A DNA stretch of 64,000 nucleotides from Sulfurospirillum sp. Lineage in GTDB: Bacteria > Campylobacterota > Campylobacteria > Campylobacterales > Sulfurospirillaceae. Under the pieces are notes generated by a model. It worked only from the letters and a program-made list of their open reading frames with translations, did no database searches and was not told the DNA's origin. The DNA lies in NCBI GenBank assembly GCA_016744795.1, contig JADGDR010000007.1, positions 83,430 to 147,429 on the forward strand. The letters are read 5' to 3'. Shown here one piece after another: positions 18,381 through 26,744 of this stretch. The position numbers and the translations under genes are program-made. Position 1 is the first letter of the stretch; each line of letters begins with the position of its first letter.

Positions 18381-19427
18381 CTACCTTTTCGCACTATGTC
18401 TTAATACAATTAAAAAAACTGGAATACCCACAAGTGAAGTTAATATGCCAAGTGGAATTTCTGTAGTGAAGAAACCTCTTGAAACTGTGTCAACTATAAG
18501 TAAAAAAGCTCCCCCTAAGAGAGCACTCATGGGAATTAAAAACGTATGATTAGCACCAACTAAAAAACGAGCTATATGAGGAATAACTAAACCAATCCAA
18601 CCAATCATGCCTGCCATCATAACGCTTAATGCACTAAGAAAAGTTGCCAAGAATATCATTAGCAATCTTATTTTCTTTACATCTAAACCTAAGGTTTTAG
18701 CATCTTCCTCTCCTAAGCTCATTAAATTCAAATGTTTTCCAAAGCTTATCAATATAAAAATACAAACTATTATCCAAGGGGCAACAATAAGAATACTTTG
18801 AAGTTTTACACTAGAGAGTGAACCCATAAGCCAATAAACAATGGAAGGAAGTGTGCTGTATGGATCGGCAGTATATTTTACTAAAGAGAGCAAAGCACTA
18901 AAAAGAGAAGAACTTATAACACCACCAAGAACAAGCATTAACAGAGTATTACCTTGCCCATATAAGCGACTAATAAATAGTGCAAAGATTACAGCTAAAA
19001 AACCAAATATAAAAGCAGTACATTGTATAAAAAACAAAGACTGTTCTAAAAGCATGCCTAAGGCTGCACCAAAAGAAGCCCCTGCTAGAACACCTAATAT
19101 ACCAGGAGATACTAAGGGATTGACAAATATACCTTGAAAAACAACACCTGAAACAGATAAAGCCGCTCCTATTAAAATTGAAGCTATAATTCTAGGCAAA
19201 CGCATTTCTTGTAAAATAATTGTAGTAAATTTAGCTTTTTCTATAGTATCAGCATCTATATCAAAATTGAACCAATAAAAAAGTACATCTCTATACTCAT
19301 CTAAAGATACAGGATATTGTCCAATACAAAATGCATTTATAATACTTAATAAAAGTAATCCAAGTGCACTAAATAGATAAATTCGTTTTTTAATAAGCAC
19401 TATATAAAGACCTTTATTAATATGCAT
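18381..19427 (-). CDS. FecCD/BtuC-family ABC transporter permease
   Basis: The 348-residue integral membrane component of the uptake system, with about ten membrane segments. Family marks include LPRIIASILIGAALSVSGVVFQGIF (in the second segment), NPLVSPGILGVLAGASFGAALG and GMIGWIGLVIPHIARFLVG, the last being the ATPase contact region. It is the first gene of the cluster read leftward. Upstream lie a tandem repeat and an ATTAATATTAAT palindrome that may control it. A start at the upstream Met (19427) is assumed; a later one near MYIVL is not excluded. Confidence 0.9.
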   Translation of the reverse strand: MHINKGLYIVLIKKRIYLFSALGLLLLSIINAFCIGQYPVSLDEYRDVLFYWFNFDIDADTIEKAKFTTIILQEMRLPRIIASILIGAALSVSGVVFQGIFVNPLVSPGILGVLAGASFGAALGMLLEQSLFFIQCTAFIFGFLAVIFALFISRLYGQGNTLLMLVLGGVISSSLFSALLSLVKYTADPYSTLPSIVYWLMGSLSSVKLQSILIVAPWIIVCIFILISFGKHLNLMSLGEEDAKTLGLDVKKIRLLMIFLATFLSALSVMMAGMIGWIGLVIPHIARFLVGANHTFLIPMSALLGGAFLLIVDTVSRGFFTTEIPLGILTSLVGIPVFLIVLRHSAKR

Positions 19428-19446
19428 TTATTGCATATTTCATATC

Positions 19447-19486
19447 ATTAATATTAATTCTTAAGATAAAATATTAAGATAAAATA
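19447..19486 (-). promoter_or_regulatory. Tandem 13-mer and palindrome before the metal-uptake operon
   Basis: TTAAGATAAAATA occurs twice back to back (19461-19473 and 19474-19486), followed by another TTAA. Next to it is the palindrome ATTAATATTAAT (19447-19458). The block lies 20-60 bases upstream of the permease start. The position suits a Fur- or NikR-like operator, but no consensus can be confirmed. Confidence 0.45.
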
Positions 19487-19541
19487 TTAAATTAATTTAA
19501 AGTGAATACTATCATATATAGTTACTCATGTCAAGAGATTT

Positions 19542-19985
19542 TTATAAGAGTTTCTTATTTTCAGGATTTGAGAGAAGTGCTTCCATACTCCTTTTGATTC
19601 CTTTTGAGACTGGTTTTGGTCTCTCTTCCACATCGACACTAAGATTTATTAATATTGGTGTATCATCGACTATTATTTGAAGTACTGAAAGAAGTGGAAC
19701 ACATACTAAAGAACCATAGTTCTCATGTCCAAAACCAGCTTCAAAACTTACTCCCCACTCATCTACAATACAACTTTCAAAAGTATACCCTGCTAAAACA
19801 AACATTGTTATAGGCTTAAAAGTAGAGCTAATTTCTGAAGGAAGTTCTGGTTCAAAACTTATCTCAGATATATTAGTCAGTATTGAAAAATTTGTTCCTT
19901 TTTTTAAAAGAATCTCTAAAACACCCCTTACATGCCTTTTCATCTCTTTGCTAAAATTTGGATCATTTAATACATCTTGAAGCAT
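19542..19985 (-). CDS. Conserved hypothetical protein next to pepF
   Basis: A 147-residue soluble protein with no domain I recognise. It opens MLQDVLNDPNFSKEMKRHVR, has an alternating hydrophobic middle suggesting beta structure (PITMFVLAGYTFESCIVDEW) and a basic C-terminus. It starts exactly where pepF ends (shared base 19985), so the two are co-translated. I remember a hypothetical gene in the same slot beside pepF in C. jejuni, suggesting a conserved but uncharacterised Campylobacterota family. Confidence 0.7.
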   Translation of the reverse strand: MLQDVLNDPNFSKEMKRHVRGVLEILLKKGTNFSILTNISEISFEPELPSEISSTFKPITMFVLAGYTFESCIVDEWGVSFEAGFGHENYGSLVCVPLLSVLQIIVDDTPILINLSVDVEERPKPVSKGIKRSMEALLSNPENKKLL

Positions 19986-21697
19986 TACTTAAACTCCTTT
20001 AAAAGTTTTCTTATTTCATCAATTCCTATTTTCCAAAACTCTCTATCGTCTATATCGAAGCCAAACTTATCTATAAGCACTTTTGGGCTTTTACTTCCAC
20101 CGGCACTCAAAAATGCAGTATAAATCTCTATAAAGTTTTCGCACTTTCCACTCTTGTAAAGCCCATAAAGAGCAAGAACTAAAAGCTGCCCATACGAGTA
20201 AGAGTAGCAGTAAAATGGAGAGTGTATAAAGTGTGGAATATAACTCCACCACATTTCATAACTTTTTCCTAATGTTATGCTATCACCAAACATTTTTTTA
20301 CTTTCTTCAAGCCAATACTTGTTAAAAGTAGCTAAATCAAGTTCCCCATCATGCCCATGAACACGTCTCTCAAAAGTAGTAAAGTTTATTTGTCTATACA
20401 GAGTTGCAAAAATATCTTCTATTTTTCCCGCATATAAAGACATTTTTTCATCTTCATTCAATCCATCTTTTATATAATCAAACACAAGCATTTCAGCAAA
20501 AACTGAAGCAGTTTCAGAAGTAGTTAGTGGAGTGTCAGAAGCTATATAACCAACATCACGAGAAAGATACTGGTGAATAGCATGTCCAAGTTCATGTGCT
20601 AAAGTAAATAAATCTCTTCTTCTATTTGTATGATTTAAAAGAACATAAGGATGGGTATCAGGAGTTGCAGGATGTGAAAATGCCCCTCCTCTTTTACCAT
20701 CATATGGCATAACATCTATCCAACCCTCATCAAAAGCTTTTTTTGCAATGCAAGCAAACTTTGGACTAAATTTTTCAAATGCTTTTAAAACTATTGTCTT
20801 TGATTTTTCAAAACTATAAACTTCTTCTGTAGTCTCAATCGGAGCATATCTATCATAATCATGAAGCTGATCAAGTCCTAAGAGTTTTGCTTTTTTAACA
20901 TAATAATCTTGAACCAAATCAAAACTCTCTTCAGCCGCATCTACCAAAGCATCAACGCTAGTTTGACTTATCTTATTATCCATATGGCGAGATTGTTCAG
21001 GTGAGCTATAGTTTCTTAGTTCACAATCACTTTTATTATCTGTTTTTATCATATTGTAAATATATCCAAGAAGTGGTTGGTGAGGTTTAAGCCCTTTACT
21101 AAAAGCCATAGAAGCTTTCTTCCTTACCTCTCTATCAGGATTATGTAAAAGTGAAAGTATTTCCTCTTCAGAAATCTTTTTGCCTTCGTAAGCAAACTTT
21201 AGTCTGCTAAAATGCTCATCAAATAATCTACTAAAAGCACTTCCACCTGTTGTACTCTTTTTAAGAAGAATTCTCTCTTCTTTTGCTGTTAATTGGTATG
21301 GTTTTTCTTCTTGAAGTGATTGAAGATAAAAAGTATATCCATTAGAATTGTCTATAAACTCTTTTTGTTTAGGTTTACCAAGACGATTAAATTCTAATTC
21401 AAAAAAGAGTAAAAATTCACTTACATTTGCATACTCATTTTGATATTTTGCATAAAGTGGACCATTGTCGCTATTAGTTGCAAACTTTAAAAAAGCATAT
21501 GTCATTATTTTACCCAGTATTTGAGAGATAATCTCGTACTCTCTAATAGCTTCTAAAAACTCACTAGGATTAAGGTTTTTAAGCCCATTCTTGTACATCT
21601 TTTCAAAATTCTGTGCTTTTATTTTTGCTTTATCTAAATCTATATCTAATTCATCATCACTTTTATATAGTGCGTTCAAGTCCCAATTCAAATTCAA
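19985..21697 (-). CDS. pepF: Oligoendopeptidase F-type metallopeptidase (M3B)
   Basis: A cytoplasmic zinc peptidase that degrades oligopeptides. The 570 residues begin WDLNALYKSDDEL, matching the family WDL..LY start, and contain the zinc site HELGHAIHQYLS (about 377-388) with the downstream Glu in ETASVFAEMLVFD. Length is typical. The start is TTG (21697-21695), inside the end of pabC (35-base overlap). Confidence 0.92.
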   Translation of the reverse strand: MNLNWDLNALYKSDDELDIDLDKAKIKAQNFEKMYKNGLKNLNPSEFLEAIREYEIISQILGKIMTYAFLKFATNSDNGPLYAKYQNEYANVSEFLLFFELEFNRLGKPKQKEFIDNSNGYTFYLQSLQEEKPYQLTAKEERILLKKSTTGGSAFSRLFDEHFSRLKFAYEGKKISEEEILSLLHNPDREVRKKASMAFSKGLKPHQPLLGYIYNMIKTDNKSDCELRNYSSPEQSRHMDNKISQTSVDALVDAAEESFDLVQDYYVKKAKLLGLDQLHDYDRYAPIETTEEVYSFEKSKTIVLKAFEKFSPKFACIAKKAFDEGWIDVMPYDGKRGGAFSHPATPDTHPYVLLNHTNRRRDLFTLAHELGHAIHQYLSRDVGYIASDTPLTTSETASVFAEMLVFDYIKDGLNEDEKMSLYAGKIEDIFATLYRQINFTTFERRVHGHDGELDLATFNKYWLEESKKMFGDSITLGKSYEMWWSYIPHFIHSPFYCYSYSYGQLLVLALYGLYKSGKCENFIEIYTAFLSAGGSKSPKVLIDKFGFDIDDREFWKIGIDEIRKLLKEFK

Positions 21698-22250
21698 TCT
21701 CTGCCCTTATTACTTTAAAATCTATTAAGGCATTCATTATAGCAAAATTTTGAGCTTTTTTTAAATCTTCTATTGTTAAATCTTCACACTTTAAAAAACC
21801 ACGCTCTATTAATCTTGCCCTAGTAGTACCTTGTAAGAGTGGAGTTTTTGGAGTTAACCAAATACCGTCTACTCTTATCGCTATATTAGCAATAGACGTG
21901 TCTGTTAAAAACCCGTCTTTAACGATTATTATCTCTGTTTCATCAACCTTTAAAGCATCAATTTCATCTCTATTAGCATACTTATGTCTATATTCTATAT
22001 CAGATTCAACAATTTTAAACTCTTTAAACTCTCGCTTCAAAAATTCTTTACATGTAAAGCCCTCTAAAGTCTTGGCATAATCAATTCTAAGCCTAAATTC
22101 ACCTTTTTTCGGCAGATTAAGAATCTGTTTTTTTAACTCTAATTTATCAGTAAATCCAAAAAAACTTCTCGTATAATCAACTCTTTGCTGATGGTACTTT
22201 ATATTTAAAAGTTTTCCATTTTCTACTTTTATAGTTTCAAAACATAACAT
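21663..22250 (-). CDS. pabC: Aminotransferase class IV, probable aminodeoxychorismate lyase
   Basis: PabC releases pyruvate from aminodeoxychorismate to give p-aminobenzoate for folate. The 195 residues carry the class IV PLP lysine in YRHKYANRDEID (Lys near residue 90) and the PLP-phosphate region LLQGTTRARLIERGF. It is shorter than E. coli PabC, lacking some N-terminal sequence. The pabB gene lies 2.7 kb away, past an accessory patch. One TTTACATGTAAA (core 22049) encodes FTCKEF. A decayed second copy lies at 22800-23377. Confidence 0.85.
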   Translation of the reverse strand: MLCFETIKVENGKLLNIKYHQQRVDYTRSFFGFTDKLELKKQILNLPKKGEFRLRIDYAKTLEGFTCKEFLKREFKEFKIVESDIEYRHKYANRDEIDALKVDETEIIIVKDGFLTDTSIANIAIRVDGIWLTPKTPLLQGTTRARLIERGFLKCEDLTIEDLKKAQNFAIMNALIDFKVIRAEIEFELGLERTI

Positions 22251-22325
22251 TCTATAACTAACCTTTTTTAGTACTTTATAGTTTTATTACTACACTATTC
22301 CTCATGAAAGAAATATCAAAATAAT

Positions 22326-22562
22326 TTATATATGGGCATCTCTATGTTTTTTACCATTAAATGTGAAAATTAAATCAAGCCTTATTTTCTCACCACTATC
22401 TAAAATCAAAAATTCTTTGCAATTAAATACACACATTGTTTTAACAATACCTTTTGTGCTCTCTTTTTGCTCATTTTTTAAATAAACAATAGTTGAAGGA
22501 ATTTTCCTTTGAATTGCTACTTCCAATTGGTCATAAAATTCACAAGATATTGGTTCGTACAT
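22326..22562 (-). CDS. rof: Rof-like Rho-binding antiterminator
   Basis: A small protein of 78 residues starting MYEPISCEFYDQLEVAIQRK, closely patterned on E. coli Rof (MND-Y-PI-C--YD-LE-A). Rof binds Rho and inhibits termination. The LRLD-like SGEKIRLDLIFTF near the C-terminus also fits. It lies alone between the intact and the broken pabC. Family assignment is from motif memory; activity is not proven. Confidence 0.75.
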   Translation of the reverse strand: MYEPISCEFYDQLEVAIQRKIPSTIVYLKNEQKESTKGIVKTMCVFNCKEFLILDSGEKIRLDLIFTFNGKKHRDAHI

Positions 22563-22799
22563 TTAAACCTCTTTTTTTGCAATATTATAACAAATTCTAG
22601 TAAGTTACACTATTTTCTACAAAAAGTCATATGTTTATGAGTGATGAAAATGTTGATAGATTATGGAAAATCATGTTAGAAGGATTTTAAAAATTTGGAT
22701 ATTCTTTAGTTTAAGATTGATACTGAATTTCTAACACTTACTATACTGTTAATGTGATTTGTATAGAACACTTTAATTAAAAGTAAATACATGACCCTG
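22563..22799. other. Intergenic segment with a small orphan frame
   Basis: 237 bases between rof and the broken pabC copy. A 20-codon open frame on the plus strand (22631-22690, MFMSDENVDRLWKIMLEGF) looks like the tail of some protein, but no more of it is visible. Nothing else is recognisable. It may be debris from the rearrangement that duplicated pabC. Confidence 0.35.
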
Positions 22800-23377
22800 T
22801 TATTCTCTGCCTATTACTTTAACGTTCATTAAAGCAAAATTTTGAGCTTTTTTTAAATCTTCTATTGTTAAATCTTCACACTTTAAAAAACCACGCTCTA
22901 TTAATCTTGCCCTAGTAGTACCTTGTAAGAGTGGAGTTTTTGGAGTTAACCAAATACCGTCTACATGTAAACCTATATTAGCAATAGACGTGTCTGTTAA
23001 AAGCCCATCTTTGAGTATAATTATCTCTTTATCATCAACCTTTAAAGCATCAATTTCATCTCTATTAGCATACTTATGTCTATATTCTATATCAGATTCG
23101 ACAATTATAAACTCTTTAAACTCTCGCTTCACAAATTCTTTACATGTAAAGTCTTGGCATAATCAATTCTAAGCCTAAATTCACCTTTTTGAGGCAGATT
23201 AAGAATCTGTTTTTTTAACTCAAATTTATCAGTAAATCCAAAAAAACTTCTCGTATAATCAACTCTTTGCTGATGGTACTTTATATTTAAAAGTTTTCCA
23301 TTTTCTACTTTTATGGTTTCAAAACATATTTTTAATATATTATCCCCCTTTAAACTAGCTATTTTTAACTTTTTCAT
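22800..23377 (-). pseudogene. Degraded second copy of pabC
   Basis: About 520 bases (roughly 22806-23326) match pabC at 21697-22246 at around 90% identity by eye. A 10-base deletion between two TAAAG repeats, just after the palindrome at 23141, shifts the frame and splits the gene into two pieces (22800-23132 and 23129-23377). The C-terminal region also has a short internal deletion, and the last residues (MNVKVIGRE) differ. The 5' end is fused to foreign sequence, giving MKKLKIASLKGDNILK in place of the native start. Two TACATGTA cores lie in it (22962, 23141); the first is absent from the intact copy. Confidence 0.88.
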
Positions 23378-24163
23378 ATTTATTTTCTATACTATAGCCA
23401 TCAGAAAACTTTGTTATAAATGAACCATTTTTATTAAAAAAAGCAATATTGTTATTAGAATATATTACAAGTATTCCCTCATAAATTTTATCTCCTTTTT
23501 TTGACTTTAATATTTTACAATTACTCCAAACTTTACCTTTCTCAACATAACACCCATCTTCTATAAATTTTTCTACAGATTTAGAAGAATAATATTCTCC
23601 TCCTTTCATCGAAAGTACTCCAAGTAATACACTAATGAATCCTACATTCATTAAGAAAAAAAATATAGAAGAAATTATGTATGAAAATATTCCTGTAATT
23701 CCTACTGCTTTAGTAAAGTCATTATTTTTACTATCTAAATAGCTTAGAACTTTTTTTAAAAATACTAATTTTATAGGATTATGAAATTTATTTTTTATTT
23801 TCAATATTTTTATGTAAATATAAATAACCAAAACGACTATCATTAATATCATTATGATGATCTTGAAATTTGAAGGATTTTGTAAAAAAATTATACATTT
23901 TAAAAATATTTCAATTAGTGAAACTGTAATATGAATAAGTAAATTATATGTACTTAAATATACTTCATAAGTACTAAGTTTAAATAAATCAGCATCTATT
24001 CCATAACCTTTTAAATAGCCTATATTAAAATAATAGCCGGATATATATCCCAATGGTGCAAAATAGCAAAAACTTTTATTAGTAAATCAATAATTCTAAT
24101 TTTATTATTATTTTTTTCTTTATTTCTATTTTTAAATTCCATTTTTCTTCGCATCGCAGTCAT
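23355..24163 (-). pseudogene. Frameshifted membrane protein gene, unknown function
   Basis: The main frame (24053-23355, 232 residues) has three hydrophobic segments (around LIHITVSLIEIFLKCIIFL, IIIMILMIVVLVIYIYI and IFSYIISSIFFFLMNV) and a C-terminal soluble part. Its apparent TTG start is poor. An ATG at 24163 (MTAMRRKMEF...) opens another frame that runs into it. Restoring one A in the AAAA run at 24060-24063 joins the frames as KVFAIFAPLGYISGYYF, so a 1-base deletion, or a sequencing error, is likely. No family is recognised. Confidence 0.6.
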
Positions 24164-24229
24164 TCTTATTTTCCTATTTCCATGAATATATAAATTGTAT
24201 TAAAGTATTAAATTGCTCATCACAATAAA

Positions 24230-24613
24230 CTATCTCTCACCTACATCAAATATAATCTGCTTCGTTACATGTAATAACTCTTCTATATTGTTTTTACATA
24301 TCTCAAAAATAATCTCTGCATCTAAATCAAAATAGTGATGAGACAATATATCTCGAATGCCTTTAACTTGTTTCCATGGTATGGTGGGGTAGTTTTTTAA
24401 AAGTTTGTTTTGTGAAAGTTTATCTATGTTTTTAAACCCTTCACCAATAGCAATAAGTCTCATTGAAATGCTATCAAGTTTTTCTAAACCTTCATCATCT
24501 TTTAGAAAATCATCACAAGAAGTTATCTCTTTACATCTTCTTTTTATCAACTCTAATGAAAATTTCACATCTTCTAAGGTTGATGAAATCATCTTTTTAT
24601 TATCACTAAGCAT
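24230..24613 (-). CDS. hepT: HepT-like RNase toxin (HEPN)
   Basis: Toxin half of a HEPN/MNT toxin-antitoxin pair. The 127-residue all-helical protein has the HEPN RNase motif R-x4-H-x-Y as RDILSHHYF (about 86-94). In characterised pairs the MntA antitoxin adds AMP to the Tyr of this motif to silence the toxin. It overlaps mntA by 8 bases. One TACATGTA (24266) encodes LLHVTK near the C-terminus. Located in the accessory patch splitting pabC from pabB. Confidence 0.85.
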   Translation of the reverse strand: MLSDNKKMISSTLEDVKFSLELIKRRCKEITSCDDFLKDDEGLEKLDSISMRLIAIGEGFKNIDKLSQNKLLKNYPTIPWKQVKGIRDILSHHYFDLDAEIIFEICKNNIEELLHVTKQIIFDVGER

Positions 24614-24893
24614 AAATTAAATCTTTTTTTATCATATCTAGGAAAAATGGCTTTATATTTTTATGTTCTCTTATGATGTCTACTCTCATATGCAAATCTT
24701 CTTCTATCTGTTCTTTTACAGCAATCATATCAAACATGCTAGGTTTCATCTGTACAAATATATCTATATCGCTACTTTGTGTAGCTTCTTCTCTCGCATA
24801 GCTACCAAATATTCCTATTTTTTCAACAGCATATTTAGAACGAAACTCCGCAGAGTGTTCTTTAAGATAATTCAATATTTCATTTTTTGTCAC
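24606..24893 (-). CDS. mntA: MntA-like nucleotidyltransferase antitoxin
   Basis: A 95-residue minimal nucleotidyltransferase with the exact motif GSYAREEATQSSDIDIFV (G-S-x10-D-x-D, residues about 31-48). MntA antitoxins AMPylate the HepT toxin. It lies just upstream of hepT with an 8-base overlap, the usual antitoxin-first arrangement. A normal ATG start is present at 24893. Confidence 0.87.
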   Translation of the reverse strand: MTKNEILNYLKEHSAEFRSKYAVEKIGIFGSYAREEATQSSDIDIFVQMKPSMFDMIAVKEQIEEDLHMRVDIIREHKNIKPFFLDMIKKDLIYA

Positions 24894-24927
24894 GATAAAC
24901 TCCTAAAATATTTTTATTATTATAACA

Positions 24928-25863
24928 TTATACATAAACCTTATCTTTCATCTCTTCGTACTCACTTAAGGCATCACTCTCTATGGTAATCCCTCCTCCG
25001 CTTTTAAAAACGTAAGCATCTTCTGTTTTTTCTATAAAACGTATCATTACAGCACTATCAAAACTTTTTCCGTCGTAGTAGCCAAAAATGCCTGTGAAGA
25101 AACCTCTTTCGTAGTTTTCAATTTCTTTTATAATCTCTACTGTTTTTTTCTTTGGTGTTCCTGTAATTGAGCCTGCTGGGAGCATTGAGAAAATTAAGTC
25201 GCCTAATTTTTCATGCCAATTATCTTGTAAATCTGCTGTTATTTTTGAGCTGACTTGGAGTAGTTCTTTTTTTCCCGCATTTATCGAATCAATATATCTG
25301 AATTTTTCTACTTGAATATTCTTAGCTACTATGCCGAGGTCATTTCTAAGAAGATCCACCACCATAGTGTGTTCACTCATCTCTTTTTGATTTGCTAAGA
25401 TTCTTTCCATTGCATGAGGTATACTTGCTTCAATAGTCCCTTTCATAGGATATGTACTTATCTGATTATCTTTTATTTGAACAAATCGTTCAGGAGAGAA
25501 ACAGACAAATTTATTTTTTACATGTAGTTTAAAAGGAGCATTTGCACTATGAAAAATATCTTCTAAGTCTATCTCACCTTCCAACTTCGTTTCAAATGTG
25601 AGATTGAGTAAATAGGTATTGCCTTTTTTTATCTCATTTTTGACTTTTTTAAGACCTTTTTTGTACTCATCAAAGCTTACATGTAAACGTTTTGTAATAT
25701 TGGTTTTTTTCTTAGTTTTTTTCTTTATGTAGTTTCTAAAATTACCTAGTTGAAACTGGACATTTTCATCTTCTAAAATCCAGTTTTTCATCTCAAAATC
25801 AATGGCAAAAAAAATAGGTTTTCTTTTTTTACCGCACTCATTTAACCTCTCAATTAGCTCCAA
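24928..25863 (-). CDS. pabB: Aminodeoxychorismate synthase component I
   Basis: PabB aminates chorismate to aminodeoxychorismate using ammonia from PabA. At 311 residues it is the short chorismate-binding type. Signatures are [10 protein letters not shown], the [13 protein letters not shown] block, [19 protein letters not shown] and the C-terminal [20 protein letters not shown]. No glutamine amidotransferase domain is fused. It overlaps pyrB by 14 bases and presumably once lay next to pabC. Two TACATGTA palindromes (25519, 25678) encode KLHVKN and RLHVSF. Confidence 0.92.
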   Translation of the reverse strand: MELIERLNECGKKRKPIFFAIDFEMKNWILEDENVQFQLGNFRNYIKKKTKKKTNITKRLHVSFDEYKKGLKKVKNEIKKGNTYLLNLTFETKLEGEIDLEDIFHSANAPFKLHVKNKFVCFSPERFVQIKDNQISTYPMKGTIEASIPHAMERILANQKEMSEHTMVVDLLRNDLGIVAKNIQVEKFRYIDSINAGKKELLQVSSKITADLQDNWHEKLGDLIFSMLPAGSITGTPKKKTVEIIKEIENYERGFFTGIFGYYDGKSFDSAVMIRFIEKTEDAYVFKSGGGITIESDALSEYEEMKDKVYV

Positions 25864-26725
25864 TGAGCTTCTCCAGCACCGCCATCCTTACTGCAACTCC
25901 ATTTTTGACTTGTTCGAGTACTTTGCATCTAGAATCTCTAAGCATTGCATCATCAATGTCCACATTTCTATGAACTGGTCCAGGATGAAGTAAAAGTATG
26001 TTTTTATCTCCAACTAACTCTTGTGTTATACAAAAATCCGTTGCATAATCTTTTAGAGAACCATATATTTGGTTTTTATGACGTTCTGTTTGTGTTCTTA
26101 GGCTCATCACTATTTGAACCTCTTCAATTACTTCTTTAAGATTATGGCTAGTTTTTAACGTAGTTTCAGGTAAAAAATGAGGAGGCGCTACTAATGTAAC
26201 ATCAAGTCCATAACGTGTCAAAAGTTCAATATTCGAGTTTGCTACGCGTGAGTTTTTTATGTCTCCAACTATTGCTATCTTTACGCCTTTTAGGTCTTTG
26301 AAGTATCTGGTCATTGTGAACAAATCTAAAAGTGCTTGAGTAGGGTGTGCATGAGGTCCATCTCCACCGTTTAAGATTGGACAATTTACATAATTTGAAA
26401 GCATATGAGGAACACCTGAATTTTTATGTCTGACAACTATGGCATCTGGTCCCATAGCATCAAGGTTTGCAGCTGTATCAAAAAGAGTTTCACCCTTACT
26501 TGATGAACTTTTTGAAACATCAAGACTAACCACATTTGCACCAAGTCTTTTTGCTGCTACTTCAAAGCTACTTCTTGTTCTTGTTGAATTTTCAAAGAAA
26601 ATTGTGATAATCATTTTATCTTTTAAAATCTCTCTTTGTTTTTCATCCAAAAATTCTTCAGCTCTTTTAAAAAGGGCGTTAACCTCATCTATTGAAAAGT
26701 CTCTAGTATTGATTAGGTGTTGCAA
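25850..26725 (-). CDS. pyrB: Aspartate carbamoyltransferase catalytic subunit
   Basis: PyrB makes carbamoyl-aspartate, the committed step of pyrimidine synthesis. The 291 residues contain the carbamoyl-phosphate site [19 protein letters not shown] (about 45-63) and [17 protein letters not shown]. No regulatory subunit gene (pyrI) is adjacent, as is usual in this phylum. It precedes pabB with a 14-base overlap. No TACATGTA palindrome is found, unlike its neighbours on both sides. Confidence 0.95.
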   Translation of the reverse strand: MQHLINTRDFSIDEVNALFKRAEEFLDEKQREILKDKMIITIFFENSTRTRSSFEVAAKRLGANVVSLDVSKSSSSKGETLFDTAANLDAMGPDAIVVRHKNSGVPHMLSNYVNCPILNGGDGPHAHPTQALLDLFTMTRYFKDLKGVKIAIVGDIKNSRVANSNIELLTRYGLDVTLVAPPHFLPETTLKTSHNLKEVIEEVQIVMSLRTQTERHKNQIYGSLKDYATDFCITQELVGDKNILLLHPGPVHRNVDIDDAMLRDSRCKVLEQVKNGVAVRMAVLEKLIGAN

Positions 26726-26744
26726 TGTTAATCCTCTTATGATA

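Noticed and set aside
22800..23377. The second pabC as a functional paralogue
   Set aside because: The 10-base deletion splits it before the PLP lysine region, and its C-terminus is shortened.
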